NCBI GenBank assembly: GCA_945863875.1
Contig: CAMBBS010000003.1
Coordinates: forward strand, 62,001-126,000
DNA: 64,000 nucleotides
Origin: Desulfopila aestuarii DSM 18488
GTDB lineage: Bacteria; Desulfobacterota; Desulfobulbia; Desulfobulbales; Desulfocapsaceae
Direction: 5' to 3'
Shown here: one piece after another, positions 1 through 9,640 of the stretch
Layout: each line of letters starts with the position of its first letter
How positions within the stretch are numbered: the stretch's first letter is position 1
Position numbers and translations under genes: made by a program
The notes under the pieces: generated by a model
What the model was told of the DNA's origin: nothing
Seen by the model: the letters and a program-made list of their open reading frames with translations, nothing else
Database searches by the model: none

Positions 1-1
1 G

Positions 2-355
2 ACCGCCGCCAGACTCTACAATCTTGAACTCGCCGTACAGAATAATGCGGGAGAGGTGCTCGACGGCATGTTCATCCGTGCCGACATCGTCAAGGAACGG
101 GTGGAGAATACCCTCGCCGTACCCTTTTACAGTGTCATTTCCCGTAATGCCGAACAGTATGTTTTTATAGAACAGGAAGGTGTCGCCAGGAAAAGAAAGG
201 TCACCCTGGGCATCATGGAAAAATGGATGGTGCAGGTAACCGCAGGTCTCTATCCCGGTGACAGACTCCTCGTTGAAGGACACCGCGATGTCGAAGACAA
301 CCAAAGCATCAACATCATCAAAACACTGACCAGTCCGGCGGAACTGCCCCTATGA
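2..355 (+). CDS. RND efflux periplasmic adaptor subunit (C-terminal part)
   Basis: The reading frame is open from the window edge, so the gene begins upstream; only about the last 117 residues are visible. This part resembles the C-terminal beta-barrel and membrane-proximal region of HlyD/AcrA-type membrane fusion proteins, with a 'GMFIRADIV' segment followed by 'VPFYSVI' and a 'GLYPGDRLLVEGHRDVEDNQ' stretch. Such adaptors link the inner-membrane RND pump to a TolC channel across the periplasm. The stop overlaps the start of the RND permease by 4 bp (ATGA), so the two are probably translationally coupled. The family assignment rests on these motifs and on the neighbouring pump and channel genes. 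Confidence 0.85.
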   Translation, partial: TAARLYNLELAVQNNAGEVLDGMFIRADIVKERVENTLAVPFYSVISRNAEQYVFIEQEGVARKRKVTLGIMEKWMVQVTAGLYPGDRLLVEGHRDVEDNQSINIIKTLTSPAELPL

Positions 356-3300
356 TAATTTCCGACACGGCAGTTAAAAAGAGCACCACGGTCGCGGTCC
401 TCGCCCTGGTTCTCATCATTATCGGCGGCTACTGTTATAAAGTACTGCCGCGTGAGAGCGATCCGGACATCACCATCCCCAATGTTTTCATCTCAACGGA
501 CTATCGCGGCGTCTCCCCCACCGATATAGAAACGGCCATCACCATAGAAATTGAAAAGAAGCTCAAGGGACTCGACGGCTTGAAAAAAATCCAGTCAGTC
601 AGCTCCGAAGGTCTCTCCTCGATCAATGTGGAATTTGTCACCGGCACGGATATCGACAAGGCGGTCCAGGACGTCAAGGATAAGGTCGATGAGGCAAAAG
701 GATCGCTGCCCAGCGATCTTGAAGACGATCCGTCCGTCTTCGAGGTGAATTTTTCCGAAATGCCCATCGTCATCTATTCTCTTTCCGGCACCTGCGGCAT
801 GCCCTGCCTGAAAGATCTGGCCGACGACCTCAAGGATGAGATTGAAGGGGTAACCGGAGTCCTGGAAGTAGAGGTCATCGGCGGGCTGGAGAGGGAAATC
901 CGCGTGGAGGTCTTCCCCGAGAAACTGGCCTATTACGGCCTGAGCATCGGCAGCTTTCAGACTGCAGTAAAAAGCGAAAACACCAACACCTCCGGTGGCA
1001 ATCTCCGTCTTGGCCAGGGCCGTTTTCAACTGCGGGTGCCAGGGGAATTCAAGACACCGGAAGAGATATACGGCCTGGTGCTCACGACCCATGACGGCGA
1101 GCCGGTCTACCTGAAAGATGTGGCCAGGGTAGTTGACGGGTTTAAGGAAGAGACAAGCATCTCGCGCCTTGACGGCCAGGAAGCGGTTAATATTTCGGTA
1201 AAAAAACGCTCCGGGGAAAATATTATCAGCATCAGTCAGGCCGTCGATAAGATCATTGACAGCGACAAAACAACGTGGCCGGCCGGCACGGAGATCACTA
1301 AGGTTCTCAACAAGGCAAAAGACATCGATGCCATGGTGGCCGACCTGGAGAACAATATACTTACCGGTCTGGTACTGGTTCTCATCGTCATCTTTCTGGC
1401 CATGGGCATCCGTAATGCCATTCTGGTCAGTATGGCCATCCCCTTTTCCATGCTGCTCTCCTTTACCGTTCTCTATGTGATGGGCATCACCCTGAACATG
1501 GTTGTCCTGTTCAGCCTCACCCTGGCCCTCGGCATGCTGGTCGACAACGCCATCGTCATCATTGAGAACTGCTACCGCTTCATGGAACAGGGGGTCGGCC
1601 GGATGGAGGCGGTGATGCAGGCCACTTCCGAAGTCGCCTATCCGGTTATCGGCTCCACCGTTACCACCCTGGCCGCTTTTTCGCCGATGCTGTTCTGGCC
1701 GGGTATAATGGGTGAGTTCATGAGCTTCATGCCGCTGACCCTGATTGTCACCCTTTCCTCCAGCCTCTTTGTGGCCTTGGTCATTAACCCGGCCATGGCC
1801 TCGCTGTTCATGCAGGTAAAAAATCCGTTGGCGGGCGAGGCGAAAAGCGCCACCGAGGTAGCCGGCGCCATGGAACGCCCGGCGGAGATCCGCGGCTTTC
1901 TGCTGACCTGGTACAGTAAGCTGCTGACCAACGCGCTCAAGAAACCAGTCACCGTCATCGGCACCGGCTTCTGCATGCTGGTTATCATGTTCCAGGGCTG
2001 GCTGCTGGTGGTCGGCCTGGAAAAGCCGGTCGAGTTCTTTCCCGAAATTGACCCGAAAGGCATGTACGTCAATATCGATGTCCCGGAGGGTGCGGATCTT
2101 GACTATATCGACACAATTATTCAACGCGTGGAAAAGGCCGTCGCCGGGCTGACGGATATTGACGACCCGACCAGTCCGCTCTCGGCCCTGAGCCCGAAAC
2201 CATACACCACCCCGGACGGTGAGAACTATGCCGGGCCTAGTGATCTGGAAAACATAAAAAATATCTACATGAAGGGGGTGGTTTCCGCAGCCGCCGCTTC
2301 GGCCTTTGCCGCGAATACCGCCAATCACGTCGGCGTTCGTTTTCTCGACCTGGAAGATCGCCGGCAATCCTCCCATGACACTGTCAGCGAAATCAGAAAG
2401 AGAATAAAAAATATCCCAGGTGGAAAGATCACCATCGCCAATGAGGAGGAAGGGCCACCGACCGGCGCGGCGATCAACATAGAAATCGCCGGCGACAATT
2501 TCGCCGTGCTCGGAGAAATAGCCAGACAGGTAAAAGACATCCTCGTGCAGCAGCCCCATGTCGAAGACGTGCGCGACGATTTTGTCGAAGGAATTCCTTC
2601 GGTTCAGGTGCTGGTGGACAGACAGAAGGCCGCCCTTTTCGGTCTGTCCACCGACCTTATCGGTTTTGCCCTGAAAAGTGCCTATAACGGCCTGGAAGTC
2701 TCATCCTACCGTGAGGGCGACGACGACTACGACATCACCGTGCAGCTGGCGGAATCGGATCGCAGGGTCGTGGACATTCTGCACGAGTTGATGCTGCCGA
2801 CTCCGTCGGGGCAGATGGTTCCGTTATCAACGGTGGCCAAAGTGAGCTTTATCGGGTCCATCGGCGATATCAACCGGATCAATAACGAGCGGGTAGTCAC
2901 CGTCAAAGCCAATGTCGATGAGAAAAAAATCCCCGGCCCGGTTGCCCGGGCCCAGGCTGCCGAGTTTCTCAAAGAGTTTCCCCTGCCGCCCGGCTATAAG
3001 ATGACCTTTACCGGCGAGTTTGAGTTCCAGCAAGAGTCGGAGGACTTTCTCAGCAAGGCATTTGTGGTCGCGCTCCTGCTCATCTTTCTTATTCTGGTCT
3101 CCATGTTCAACTCGGTGAGCCAGCCGTTTATTATCATGACCTCGGTGATCTTATCACTCGGCGGGGCTTTTCTCGGCCTGGCCTTGTTTCAATCGCCATT
3201 CGGCATCATTATGACCGGAGTAGGCGTCATCTCCCTTGCCGGGGTGGTGGTGAATAATGCCATCGTGCTGATCGACTACACCAACCGGTTGCGTGGCAGG

Positions 3301-3660
3301 GGCATGGCCATTAAGGAAGCGGTCATCTCGGCCAGTGCCACCCGCCTGCGGCCGGTACTGCTCACTGCCGTTACGACTATTCTTGGACTTATCCCTATGA
3401 TTACCGGAGTCTCGTTCGACTTTCATAAAGGGGCCATCTCCTGGGTCAGCGAATCAAGCCAGTGGTGGCAGTCGATGGCCATCGTCGTGGTCTTCGGTCT
3501 CATAGTCGCCACCTTTCTTACCCTGGTTGTCGTACCGGCCTTGTATTACCTTCTGGAGAGAACCGGCACTCGCCTGACCAAATTAAAAGATACAGTCAAT
3601 CAATTGTACTGGAAACCCTTTCCCTATCTGGCGGGAAAAACACCACCCGAGGACAGCTGA
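352..3660 (+). CDS. Efflux RND transporter permease subunit (AcrB/HAE1-type)
   Basis: A full-length inner-membrane RND pump of 1102 residues, the usual size for the family. It has a first transmembrane helix at about residues 13-30, the porter segment with 'RESDPDITIPNV', and a first helix bundle at about 335-490 containing 'MLVDNAIVIIENCYR', where the conserved acidic proton-relay residue lies. A second porter half and a second helix bundle follow at about 905-1085. Known members export drugs, detergents or metals using the proton gradient; the substrate cannot be read from the sequence. It lies between the adaptor gene and a TolC-like gene with overlaps on both sides, so the three form one operon. 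Confidence 0.95.
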   Translation: MIISDTAVKKSTTVAVLALVLIIIGGYCYKVLPRESDPDITIPNVFISTDYRGVSPTDIETAITIEIEKKLKGLDGLKKIQSVSSEGLSSINVEFVTGTDIDKAVQDVKDKVDEAKGSLPSDLEDDPSVFEVNFSEMPIVIYSLSGTCGMPCLKDLADDLKDEIEGVTGVLEVEVIGGLEREIRVEVFPEKLAYYGLSIGSFQTAVKSENTNTSGGNLRLGQGRFQLRVPGEFKTPEEIYGLVLTTHDGEPVYLKDVARVVDGFKEETSISRLDGQEAVNISVKKRSGENIISISQAVDKIIDSDKTTWPAGTEITKVLNKAKDIDAMVADLENNILTGLVLVLIVIFLAMGIRNAILVSMAIPFSMLLSFTVLYVMGITLNMVVLFSLTLALGMLVDNAIVIIENCYRFMEQGVGRMEAVMQATSEVAYPVIGSTVTTLAAFSPMLFWPGIMGEFMSFMPLTLIVTLSSSLFVALVINPAMASLFMQVKNPLAGEAKSATEVAGAMERPAEIRGFLLTWYSKLLTNALKKPVTVIGTGFCMLVIMFQGWLLVVGLEKPVEFFPEIDPKGMYVNIDVPEGADLDYIDTIIQRVEKAVAGLTDIDDPTSPLSALSPKPYTTPDGENYAGPSDLENIKNIYMKGVVSAAAASAFAANTANHVGVRFLDLEDRRQSSHDTVSEIRKRIKNIPGGKITIANEEEGPPTGAAINIEIAGDNFAVLGEIARQVKDILVQQPHVEDVRDDFVEGIPSVQVLVDRQKAALFGLSTDLIGFALKSAYNGLEVSSYREGDDDYDITVQLAESDRRVVDILHELMLPTPSGQMVPLSTVAKVSFIGSIGDINRINNERVVTVKANVDEKKIPGPVARAQAAEFLKEFPLPPGYKMTFTGEFEFQQESEDFLSKAFVVALLLIFLILVSMFNSVSQPFIIMTSVILSLGGAFLGLALFQSPFGIIMTGVGVISLAGVVVNNAIVLIDYTNRLRGRGMAIKEAVISASATRLRPVLLTAVTTILGLIPMITGVSFDFHKGAISWVSESSQWWQSMAIVVVFGLIVATFLTLVVVPALYYLLERTGTRLTKLKDTVNQLYWKPFPYLAGKTPPEDS

Positions 3661-5162
3661 TGCGCAAGAAAATTCTCGTGATTTTCAGCATACTGTTTTT
3701 GCCTCCAGCTATCACCGCAACTTCCCCACACGCAGAGGTCATTGAAAAACTTGATCTGAGAAATGCGCTTGAACAGGCCCTGCGCAACAACCTCAACCTG
3801 CAGCTTCGGCGCGAAGATGCCAACTCGGCCGGGGGGGCTGCCCTTACCGCGGCAGGAAAATTTGACCTACTGCTCGAAGCGGAGGGACGGGTGCAAACCG
3901 AGGAACAGCCCCAGATCTTCATTGGCGGGGCGGAACGAGAGGACAGCGGACTGTGGAATGCCGAAGCCTCTAAACTCTTCAGCACAGGTACTTCGATCAG
4001 TCTCGCCTGGAATAACAGCCGTTTTGACAGTGATGCGGGTAGCCTTTTTTTTGATTCGGCCCCCATTTCCAGCCTTGATGCGGACAATCTGCTGATCAAT
4101 CCATTCTACACCTCCGGTATAAGCCTGGGGGTGCGCCAATCGCTATTGAGAGGTTTTGGCAAAGAGGTGCAGACAGCGGCCATCCGTTCCGCCGACAAAA
4201 AGCTGGCGGCGGCGACATACCAGGTAAACAGTGAGGCGGCCAATCTTGCGGCCCTGGTAAAGGTTGCCTATTGGCATCTGGTCTTCGCCCGGCAAAACAT
4301 CGAGGTCCAGAAACTCTCTCTGACCCTTGCCGAAAAACTGCTGGAAGAGACCAAGACAAGTATAGCTGCCGGCAGATTAGCCGAAGTGGAACGTTACCAG
4401 CCGCAGTCGGAGGTCGCTAGACGTGAGGAACAGCTTATCTCCGCCGAGCGGGCCATCGGTGTTGCCGAAGATGAACTGAAACTTCTCCTCAACAGTGACA
4501 GGTGGCTCGCAACCTTTCAGCCGACCGACACGCCAAACACCGAACCGGTCGACCTGGACCTGCCGGCCATTCTGGACAATGCCCTGAAAAACAGACCGGA
4601 TGTCAAAGCAGCCGACCTCCTCGCAGAAGCGGCTCTCTATGAGGAAGCAAGAGCCCGAGACGCGATTCGGCCGGACCTCTCCCTGGTCGGCGGTGTCGGC
4701 CTCGCCGGGACAGCCGACAGCTATGGCGATTCGCTGGAGAGCAGTGTCAGTGCGCCGAACAACCGCTGGCAGGTCGGAGTGACTTTTTCCATGCCGCTGG
4801 AAAACTCCATAGCCAAAGGCTCTTACCAGCAGGCGAAGGCCGATTATAACCGATCGAAAATCAATGCCGAACTTCTCCGGCAACAAATTCGCAGATCCGT
4901 ACGCACCACTATCAGGGATGTACACCTGGCGACCAAGGCTCTTGAAGCGACGCGAAAAACAAGTCTTGCCACCCTCAAGCGACTCGAAGCGGAACAAGCT
5001 AAATTTGCCGCAGGACGATCGACTACCCTCGATGTATTAGCGGCCCAGGAGGCCTATGCCCAGGCGCTCAGCCAGCAGAACCAGACCAGCGTCAATTACG
5101 CCGATATCCTGGCTGAGCTCGACCGCATTCAGGGCCTGGTCACCTTTCCACCTTCCCGCTGA
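3660..5162 (+). CDS. TolC family outer membrane efflux protein
   Basis: The frame is open upstream into the pump gene, but the natural start is the ATG at 3660, which overlaps the pump stop (TGATG) and begins a signal peptide (MRKKILVIFSILFLPP...). The mature protein of about 480 residues has the two repeated halves of outer-membrane efflux proteins. 'LDLRNALEQALRNNLNLQL' starts the first half and 'LPAILDNALKNRPDVKAADLL' starts the second, with long coiled alpha-helical segments. It would form the outer-membrane exit channel of the tripartite RND system encoded just upstream. Confidence 0.92.
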   Translation: MRKKILVIFSILFLPPAITATSPHAEVIEKLDLRNALEQALRNNLNLQLRREDANSAGGAALTAAGKFDLLLEAEGRVQTEEQPQIFIGGAEREDSGLWNAEASKLFSTGTSISLAWNNSRFDSDAGSLFFDSAPISSLDADNLLINPFYTSGISLGVRQSLLRGFGKEVQTAAIRSADKKLAAATYQVNSEAANLAALVKVAYWHLVFARQNIEVQKLSLTLAEKLLEETKTSIAAGRLAEVERYQPQSEVARREEQLISAERAIGVAEDELKLLLNSDRWLATFQPTDTPNTEPVDLDLPAILDNALKNRPDVKAADLLAEAALYEEARARDAIRPDLSLVGGVGLAGTADSYGDSLESSVSAPNNRWQVGVTFSMPLENSIAKGSYQQAKADYNRSKINAELLRQQIRRSVRTTIRDVHLATKALEATRKTSLATLKRLEAEQAKFAAGRSTTLDVLAAQEAYAQALSQQNQTSVNYADILAELDRIQGLVTFPPSR

Positions 5163-5207
5163 CGGTGCCGGTATAATAGTAAAATTATTTTCTGAAGGTC
5201 TTCTCTT

Positions 5208-5684
5208 ATGCAGAACACACCCTACTTCCTGCACGGCCTGGACTCATCAGGCAGCGGCACGAAAGGCCGTTTTTTTTCCCGGAACTTTCCCCACGTTCTC
5301 TGCCCGGATTTTGCCGGGACACTGGCTGACCGGCTGCAGCAATTAACGAAACTGGTCGGCGGCAGGCGGCAGCTGATCCTGATCGGCTCAAGCTTCGGCG
5401 GCCTGATGGCCACCTGCCTTGCGCTGGCCCATCCTGAAAAAATGGCCAGGCTCATTCTCCTCGCGCCGGCGCTTAACTTTGCAGAATACCGGCCACCTAC
5501 GCATCTTTTGCCGACACCCACCTTTCTTGTGATCGGCAAAAACGACACGGTGACGCCTGTCGATCTCGTCGTCCCCCTGGCCAAAGCGACTTTTGCCGAT
5601 CTTCATTTGCGCATTGAGGACGACGACCATCTGCTGCATGCGACCTTCCCGCAGCTTGACTGGCCAAAGCTCCTTGACGGTTGA
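5208..5684 (+). CDS. YqiA/UPF0227-type alpha/beta-fold esterase
   Basis: A 158-residue protein of the small alpha/beta hydrolase group typified by YqiA. It begins with 'YFLHGLDSSGSGTKG', which supplies the oxyanion-hole segment. The nucleophile elbow is 'GSSFGGLMA' (Gly-x-Ser-x-Gly), an acidic residue sits in 'GKNDTVTP' and the catalytic His in 'DDDHLLH'. Family members are cytoplasmic esterases on short acyl esters; the natural substrate is unknown. It follows the tolC-like gene after 45 bp, so it may be read from the same transcript, although a functional link is not evident. It ends close to, and convergent with, the metallo-hydrolase gene. Confidence 0.85.
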   Translation: MQNTPYFLHGLDSSGSGTKGRFFSRNFPHVLCPDFAGTLADRLQQLTKLVGGRRQLILIGSSFGGLMATCLALAHPEKMARLILLAPALNFAEYRPPTHLLPTPTFLVIGKNDTVTPVDLVVPLAKATFADLHLRIEDDDHLLHATFPQLDWPKLLDG

Positions 5685-5715
5685 GGCGGCACTGCCCACC
5701 TCGATATTCCAAATT

Positions 5716-6759
5716 TCATCTGGGCACAAACCAGCTTTCTCCGGCCATAAGCGGAACAAATTTCCCCTCCTCCTTCGCATGGGCATCCATTGCCTGGCGG
5801 AGATCCTGCAACGGCTGTGCATAGCCGGTATCGGCCAGGGGAAACATCCGGTAATGAATGGGCAGAACGTGTGGACGGCCGAGATCTTCAAAGGCAAGAA
5901 GGCTTTCGTTCGGGTTCATATGTCCATAGGCCATAAACCAGCGCGGATCATAGTCCCCGATGGGCAGAATGGCGAGCCGGAACGTGCCAAACTTTTCCCT
6001 TGCCGTCCGGAAGTAATCACCATTGCCGTAGCCGCTGTCGCCGACGAAATAGATATTCCCACTGGGAGTGGTAATGGTAAAGGCCGCCCACAACGCCTGG
6101 TTGCGATCAAATATCCCCCGTGCCGACCAGTGGTGCATCGGCTCGACATGGACCACCACCTCGCTGCTGATCTGCACACTCTCGCCCCAATCATAGGCTT
6201 CGGCTGCCAGTGCTCGATTGTGTCCGGCAAGTATGCGATCGTTGCCGAGCGGGACAATAATTCGCGGTTTTGAGTGATGCCATAGCCGCACCAGGGCAGC
6301 CAGGTCGAGATGATCGTAGTGATTATGACTGAGAAGTACAACATCGATGGGCGGCAGGTCGGCAAAGGCAATGCCGGGTGGATGCACCCGCCGGGGGCCG
6401 GCCCACTGCACCGGGCTCGCCCGCTCGGCCCAGACCGGATCGGTGAGAATATTCAGGCCCTGGGTCTGAATGAGCACCGTCGCATGTCCGACCAGAGAAA
6501 CACGCAGCTGCTCCCCCATGACCCGCCGGGGCGGATGATCGTAGGTGATAAGTTCAGTGTACTCGGGCCATGGTTGCCTGTCGGCGCGGATACGCCATTT
6601 GACAAACGCAGCAAATCCCTTGTTAAGCGGTTTGCCGGGATTATAAAACCTCTTGCCGTCGAAATGATTGGATTCCTGTCCGGTATAATAACCGGCACAA
6701 CCGCTGAGGCAAACGCCGATAAAGCCTATAAAGAAAATTCCTGAACATACTTTCCGCAT
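5716..6759 (-). CDS. MBL-fold metallo-hydrolase lipoprotein (UlaG/NAPE-PLD-like)
   Basis: I chose the ATG at 6759: it follows a purine-rich ribosome site (GAGAGGGAG) and begins a lipoprotein signal peptide ending in 'LSGC'. An upstream in-frame ATG at 6783 would add 8 charged residues before it. The 347-residue product has the metallo-beta-lactamase metal motif 'SHNHYDHLD' (HxHxDH), a later 'GDSGYG' acidic ligand region and 'PIHYRMF'. The overall sequence resembles the UlaG-like/NAPE-phospholipase-D-like group. A lipid-anchored periplasmic hydrolase is likely; its substrate is not known. Confidence 0.88.
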   Translation of the reverse strand: MRKVCSGIFFIGFIGVCLSGCAGYYTGQESNHFDGKRFYNPGKPLNKGFAAFVKWRIRADRQPWPEYTELITYDHPPRRVMGEQLRVSLVGHATVLIQTQGLNILTDPVWAERASPVQWAGPRRVHPPGIAFADLPPIDVVLLSHNHYDHLDLAALVRLWHHSKPRIIVPLGNDRILAGHNRALAAEAYDWGESVQISSEVVVHVEPMHHWSARGIFDRNQALWAAFTITTPSGNIYFVGDSGYGNGDYFRTAREKFGTFRLAILPIGDYDPRWFMAYGHMNPNESLLAFEDLGRPHVLPIHYRMFPLADTGYAQPLQDLRQAMDAHAKEEGKFVPLMAGESWFVPR

Positions 6760-7027
6760 GGCTCCCTCTCTTTTTTTTTCCACGACCGTTCAACGTGTAT
6801 GGGCGACCATACCGAAAACTTCGCCGGAAAATTTTCTGGTCACCAACAAGGTAATGCGCTTCCCTCTTCTGTCATGGTTTCCGCTCAATGCCGACCTCTG
6901 ACTATTGCCATAACGAAAAACCTTCTCCGTGGCAACCGGAGCTGCCGGGTTGCCTTCGCTGCAAGAGCGCCTTATTATGTTCGATACGCTGCGCATCTTT
7001 CATCATATTTTATTGGAAACTTCTGTT

Positions 7028-7909
7028 ATGAACAAACACTTCCTTGTCACCATCAGCGATGATGTCGAGTACCTCTATGGCATCCGCTTTATCTGTTCAT
7101 TTTTTAAAGAGATGTCAGAACACCACCTGACCCTGCTGCATATCTGCCGCCTGGACGGAGCTGGCACAGGCACGGCAGTGTCGACTATGTGGGCCCACCC
7201 CGACGACAAAATAAACGGCAATCTTACCAGTGGGGCAAGGAAATCGATCGACCGGGCGATGGAATTACTCGGCAAAAGCAGAATGTCCATTGACCAGGTG
7301 TTGACGAAGACAGTGGCAGAACGTTACGGCAAGGTGAAAGACATCCTCAGGGAAGGCTCGAAAGGTCTCTATGACGCCATTATCCTCGGTCGGCGGGCAT
7401 CTTATACCCTGCAGTGGGTCTTTGAAAGACCGGCGGACGAGCTGGCACAGTATATGGTGAAAGACAACCGGTGCACATCACCGCTGTGGATCTGCCCAGA
7501 GACCGAACCGGGCAGAAAAAACGTCCTGCTTTGTCTCGACGGCTCGGAGAATGCCTACCGGGCGGCGGACCATGTCGGCTTCATCCTCGCGGCCCAGGAC
7601 CACCATACAATTACCCTGTTCCATGTCGACAATGCTCTCAAAGCAGAGTCCGAGGAGATCTTTAATCGGGCTAAAGCCATACTCCAGGGGCACGGCGTCA
7701 GCGAAGCACGCATAAGCCACAATGCATCCTGGAGCCTCTCCGTCCCCGGCGCAATTCTCAGTGAGGCGGCAAAAGGCAGTTACGCCGCGGTCGCCGTCGG
7801 TCTGCACGGCCAGGAACATGGTCTGATGAAGGATTTCAACATGGCGGGAGGGACGACCGCCAAGCTGCTCAATAAATTGGAGAAGACGGCTCTCTGGTGT
7901 GTTCCGTAA
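7028..7909 (+). CDS. Tandem universal stress protein (UspA family)
   Basis: The ATG at 7028 begins 'MNKHFLVTISDD', which is the typical first beta strand of a Usp domain; an open frame reaches back to 6929 but has no Usp-like sequence. The 293-residue protein contains two Usp-like halves. The second starts at about residue 160 with 'KNVLLCLDGSENAYRA' and ends 'NMAGGTTAKLLNKLEKTALWCVP', where the usual nucleotide-binding 'G-x-S/T' loop is replaced by 'GGTT'. Such proteins bind ATP or act in stress adaptation; no specific role can be assigned. The gene stands alone, with a GC-rich hairpin at 6931-6954 in its upstream region. Confidence 0.85.
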   Translation: MNKHFLVTISDDVEYLYGIRFICSFFKEMSEHHLTLLHICRLDGAGTGTAVSTMWAHPDDKINGNLTSGARKSIDRAMELLGKSRMSIDQVLTKTVAERYGKVKDILREGSKGLYDAIILGRRASYTLQWVFERPADELAQYMVKDNRCTSPLWICPETEPGRKNVLLCLDGSENAYRAADHVGFILAAQDHHTITLFHVDNALKAESEEIFNRAKAILQGHGVSEARISHNASWSLSVPGAILSEAAKGSYAAVAVGLHGQEHGLMKDFNMAGGTTAKLLNKLEKTALWCVP

Positions 7910-7946
7910 TGCATTTTGATAGCGAAAAAGCGGGTGGAAGTCGCTC

Positions 7947-8741
7947 TCAGTTCAACAGCAGAGAATCCAAGGCCAGCTCTTCCCCCTGGGCAGTATAGAA
8001 CTGTTCCAGCAGGTCTTTCACCGTCAGATTCTCTTTCTCTCTGCCGTGCAGATCAAGAAGTATTTTCCCCTGATGCAGCATAATAAGCCTGTTGCCGAAA
8101 CTGATGGCATGCTTCATGTTATGGGTGATCATGAGCGTTGTCAGCTTCTGCCCCTTGACGATTCCCTGGGTCAGGTTGAGGATCATGTTCGCCGTTTTCG
8201 GATCGAGGGCGGCGATATGTTCATCGAGAAGCAGCACTTCGGGTTTAATCATCGTGGCCATGAGCATGGTCAGCGCCTGACGCTGACCACCTGAAAGCAG
8301 GCCCACCTTGTCAAGCAGACGATTTTCCAGGCCGAGACCAAGCTTTTGCAGTTCTTCGCGAAAGTGCTGCCGATCCCGGTTCTTCACCCCTCTGGCCAGG
8401 CCACGTCTCTTACCGCGCAGCCCCGCAAGAGCCATATTCTGTTCAAGGGTGGCTGAAGGACAGGTGCCAAGCAGCGGATTCTGAAAGACCCGCGATATCA
8501 GCCCGGCCCTTTTATGCTCGGGCCAGCCGGTGACATCGTGACCGGCAATGGTAATCCGCCCGGAATCGGGAAAAAAACCGCCGGCAATGCAGTTCAGCAA
8601 GGTCGATTTGCCGGCGCCGTTCGAACCGATCACCGTGATGAAATCGCCTTCATCAATCTGCAGATTGATGTCGTTCAGGGCAAAAACCTCATTGACACTC
8701 CCCCTGTGAAAATATTTTACAATGTTGTCTAATCTGATCAC
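7947..8741 (-). CDS. ABC transporter ATP-binding protein (TrpZ/COG1101 type)
   Basis: A 264-residue ABC ATPase with Walker A 'GSNGAGKST', signature 'LSGGQRQALTM' and Walker B 'LLLDEHIAALD', where His replaces the more common Pro of 'DEP'. Its start codon overlaps the stop of the permease gene by 4 bp (ATGA). It is the third gene of a minus-strand cassette encoding binding protein, permease and ATPase. This gene order and these families match the TrpXYZ/YtrF-like group, for which a tryptophan-binding member is known in streptococci. The ATPase sits on the cytoplasmic face and powers uptake. Confidence 0.92.
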   Translation of the reverse strand: MIRLDNIVKYFHRGSVNEVFALNDINLQIDEGDFITVIGSNGAGKSTLLNCIAGGFFPDSGRITIAGHDVTGWPEHKRAGLISRVFQNPLLGTCPSATLEQNMALAGLRGKRRGLARGVKNRDRQHFREELQKLGLGLENRLLDKVGLLSGGQRQALTMLMATMIKPEVLLLDEHIAALDPKTANMILNLTQGIVKGQKLTTLMITHNMKHAISFGNRLIMLHQGKILLDLHGREKENLTVKDLLEQFYTAQGEELALDSLLLN

Positions 8742-9625
8742 CGCTGAATCAATCTCTTCTTGAGGTTAGGTGTGATGAGTGCACCGATGACCAGCAGCGC
8801 TGTTATCAGGTTCAAATCACTTGGATTAAATCGAAAATTACCGAACTCCATACCCAATGCCAGGGCTATGGCCAGACGATAGACAATGGAACCGAGCAGG
8901 GCGGCGATAAAGGCCCGCGGCATGGTCTTGCAGCCAAAAACCGTCTCGCCGATAATCACCGAGGCGAGGCCGGCGACAATGGTGCCGATGCCCATGCCGA
9001 CATCGGCGGCACCCTGATTCTGGGCGACCAGCGCGCCGCTCAGGGCAACCAGCCCGTTCGACAGGCCGACACCGAGGATAATTATGGTGTTGGTATTCAC
9101 CCCGAGGCTGCGAATCATCTGCGGATTGTCGCCGGTGGCAAGGATTGCCTGGCCCAGCTCCGTGCCGAGAAACCAGATAATTGTGGCGAGGACCAGCAGG
9201 GCAAAGGTGCCAAAGATAAGCAGCCCGGCGTAATGGGCTGGAATACCCAGATTCGTCACCGAATCAAACACCGTCGTCTGACCTAACAGCGCCACATTGG
9301 GACCGGACATGATGCGGATATTGATCGAATAGAGGGCGATCATGGTCAGAATCGAGGCAAGCAGGTGAAGGATCTTGAATTTGGTGTTCAAAAAGGCCGT
9401 GACCATACCGGCCATAAAGCCGCCGGCCAGGGCAAAAAACAGAGAAAAGTAGGGGTTTATGCCACTGGTGATCGCCACCGCCGAGATCGCCGCGCCGAGC
9501 GGCAGGCTGCCATCGACGGTGAGATCGGGAAAATCAAGGATGCGAAAGGTCAGATAGACCCCGATAACCATTATGCCGTAGACAAACCCCTGCTCTACGG
9601 CACCAAGTGCTGCATAGATTGTCAT
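8738..9625 (-). CDS. ABC transporter permease (TrpY/COG4120 type)
   Basis: A very hydrophobic 295-residue inner-membrane protein with about eight or nine predicted helices, of the branched-chain-amino-acid-type permease superfamily. The motif 'LRILDFPDLTVDGSLPLGAA' near residue 30 is characteristic of the TrpY/COG4120 permeases. It lies 15 bp after the substrate-binding protein gene and overlaps the ATPase gene by 4 bp, so the three are one operon. As only one permease gene is present, the channel is presumably a homodimer. Confidence 0.92.
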   Translation of the reverse strand: MTIYAALGAVEQGFVYGIMVIGVYLTFRILDFPDLTVDGSLPLGAAISAVAITSGINPYFSLFFALAGGFMAGMVTAFLNTKFKILHLLASILTMIALYSINIRIMSGPNVALLGQTTVFDSVTNLGIPAHYAGLLIFGTFALLVLATIIWFLGTELGQAILATGDNPQMIRSLGVNTNTIIILGVGLSNGLVALSGALVAQNQGAADVGMGIGTIVAGLASVIIGETVFGCKTMPRAFIAALLGSIVYRLAIALALGMEFGNFRFNPSDLNLITALLVIGALITPNLKKRLIQR

Positions 9626-9640
9626 GATAATTTTTGCATC

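Noticed and set aside
595-2559. Very long open frame antisense to the RND pump gene (654 codons)
   Set aside because: Composition is His/Asp/Gly-rich as expected for a shadow of a membrane-protein gene; no domain is seen.
6931-6954. GC-rich hairpin with 'GCCGGGTTGCC', similar to the second stem of c-di-GMP-I (GEMM) riboswitches
   Set aside because: The conserved GEMM core with its first stem is not present upstream on either strand, so only a plain hairpin remains.
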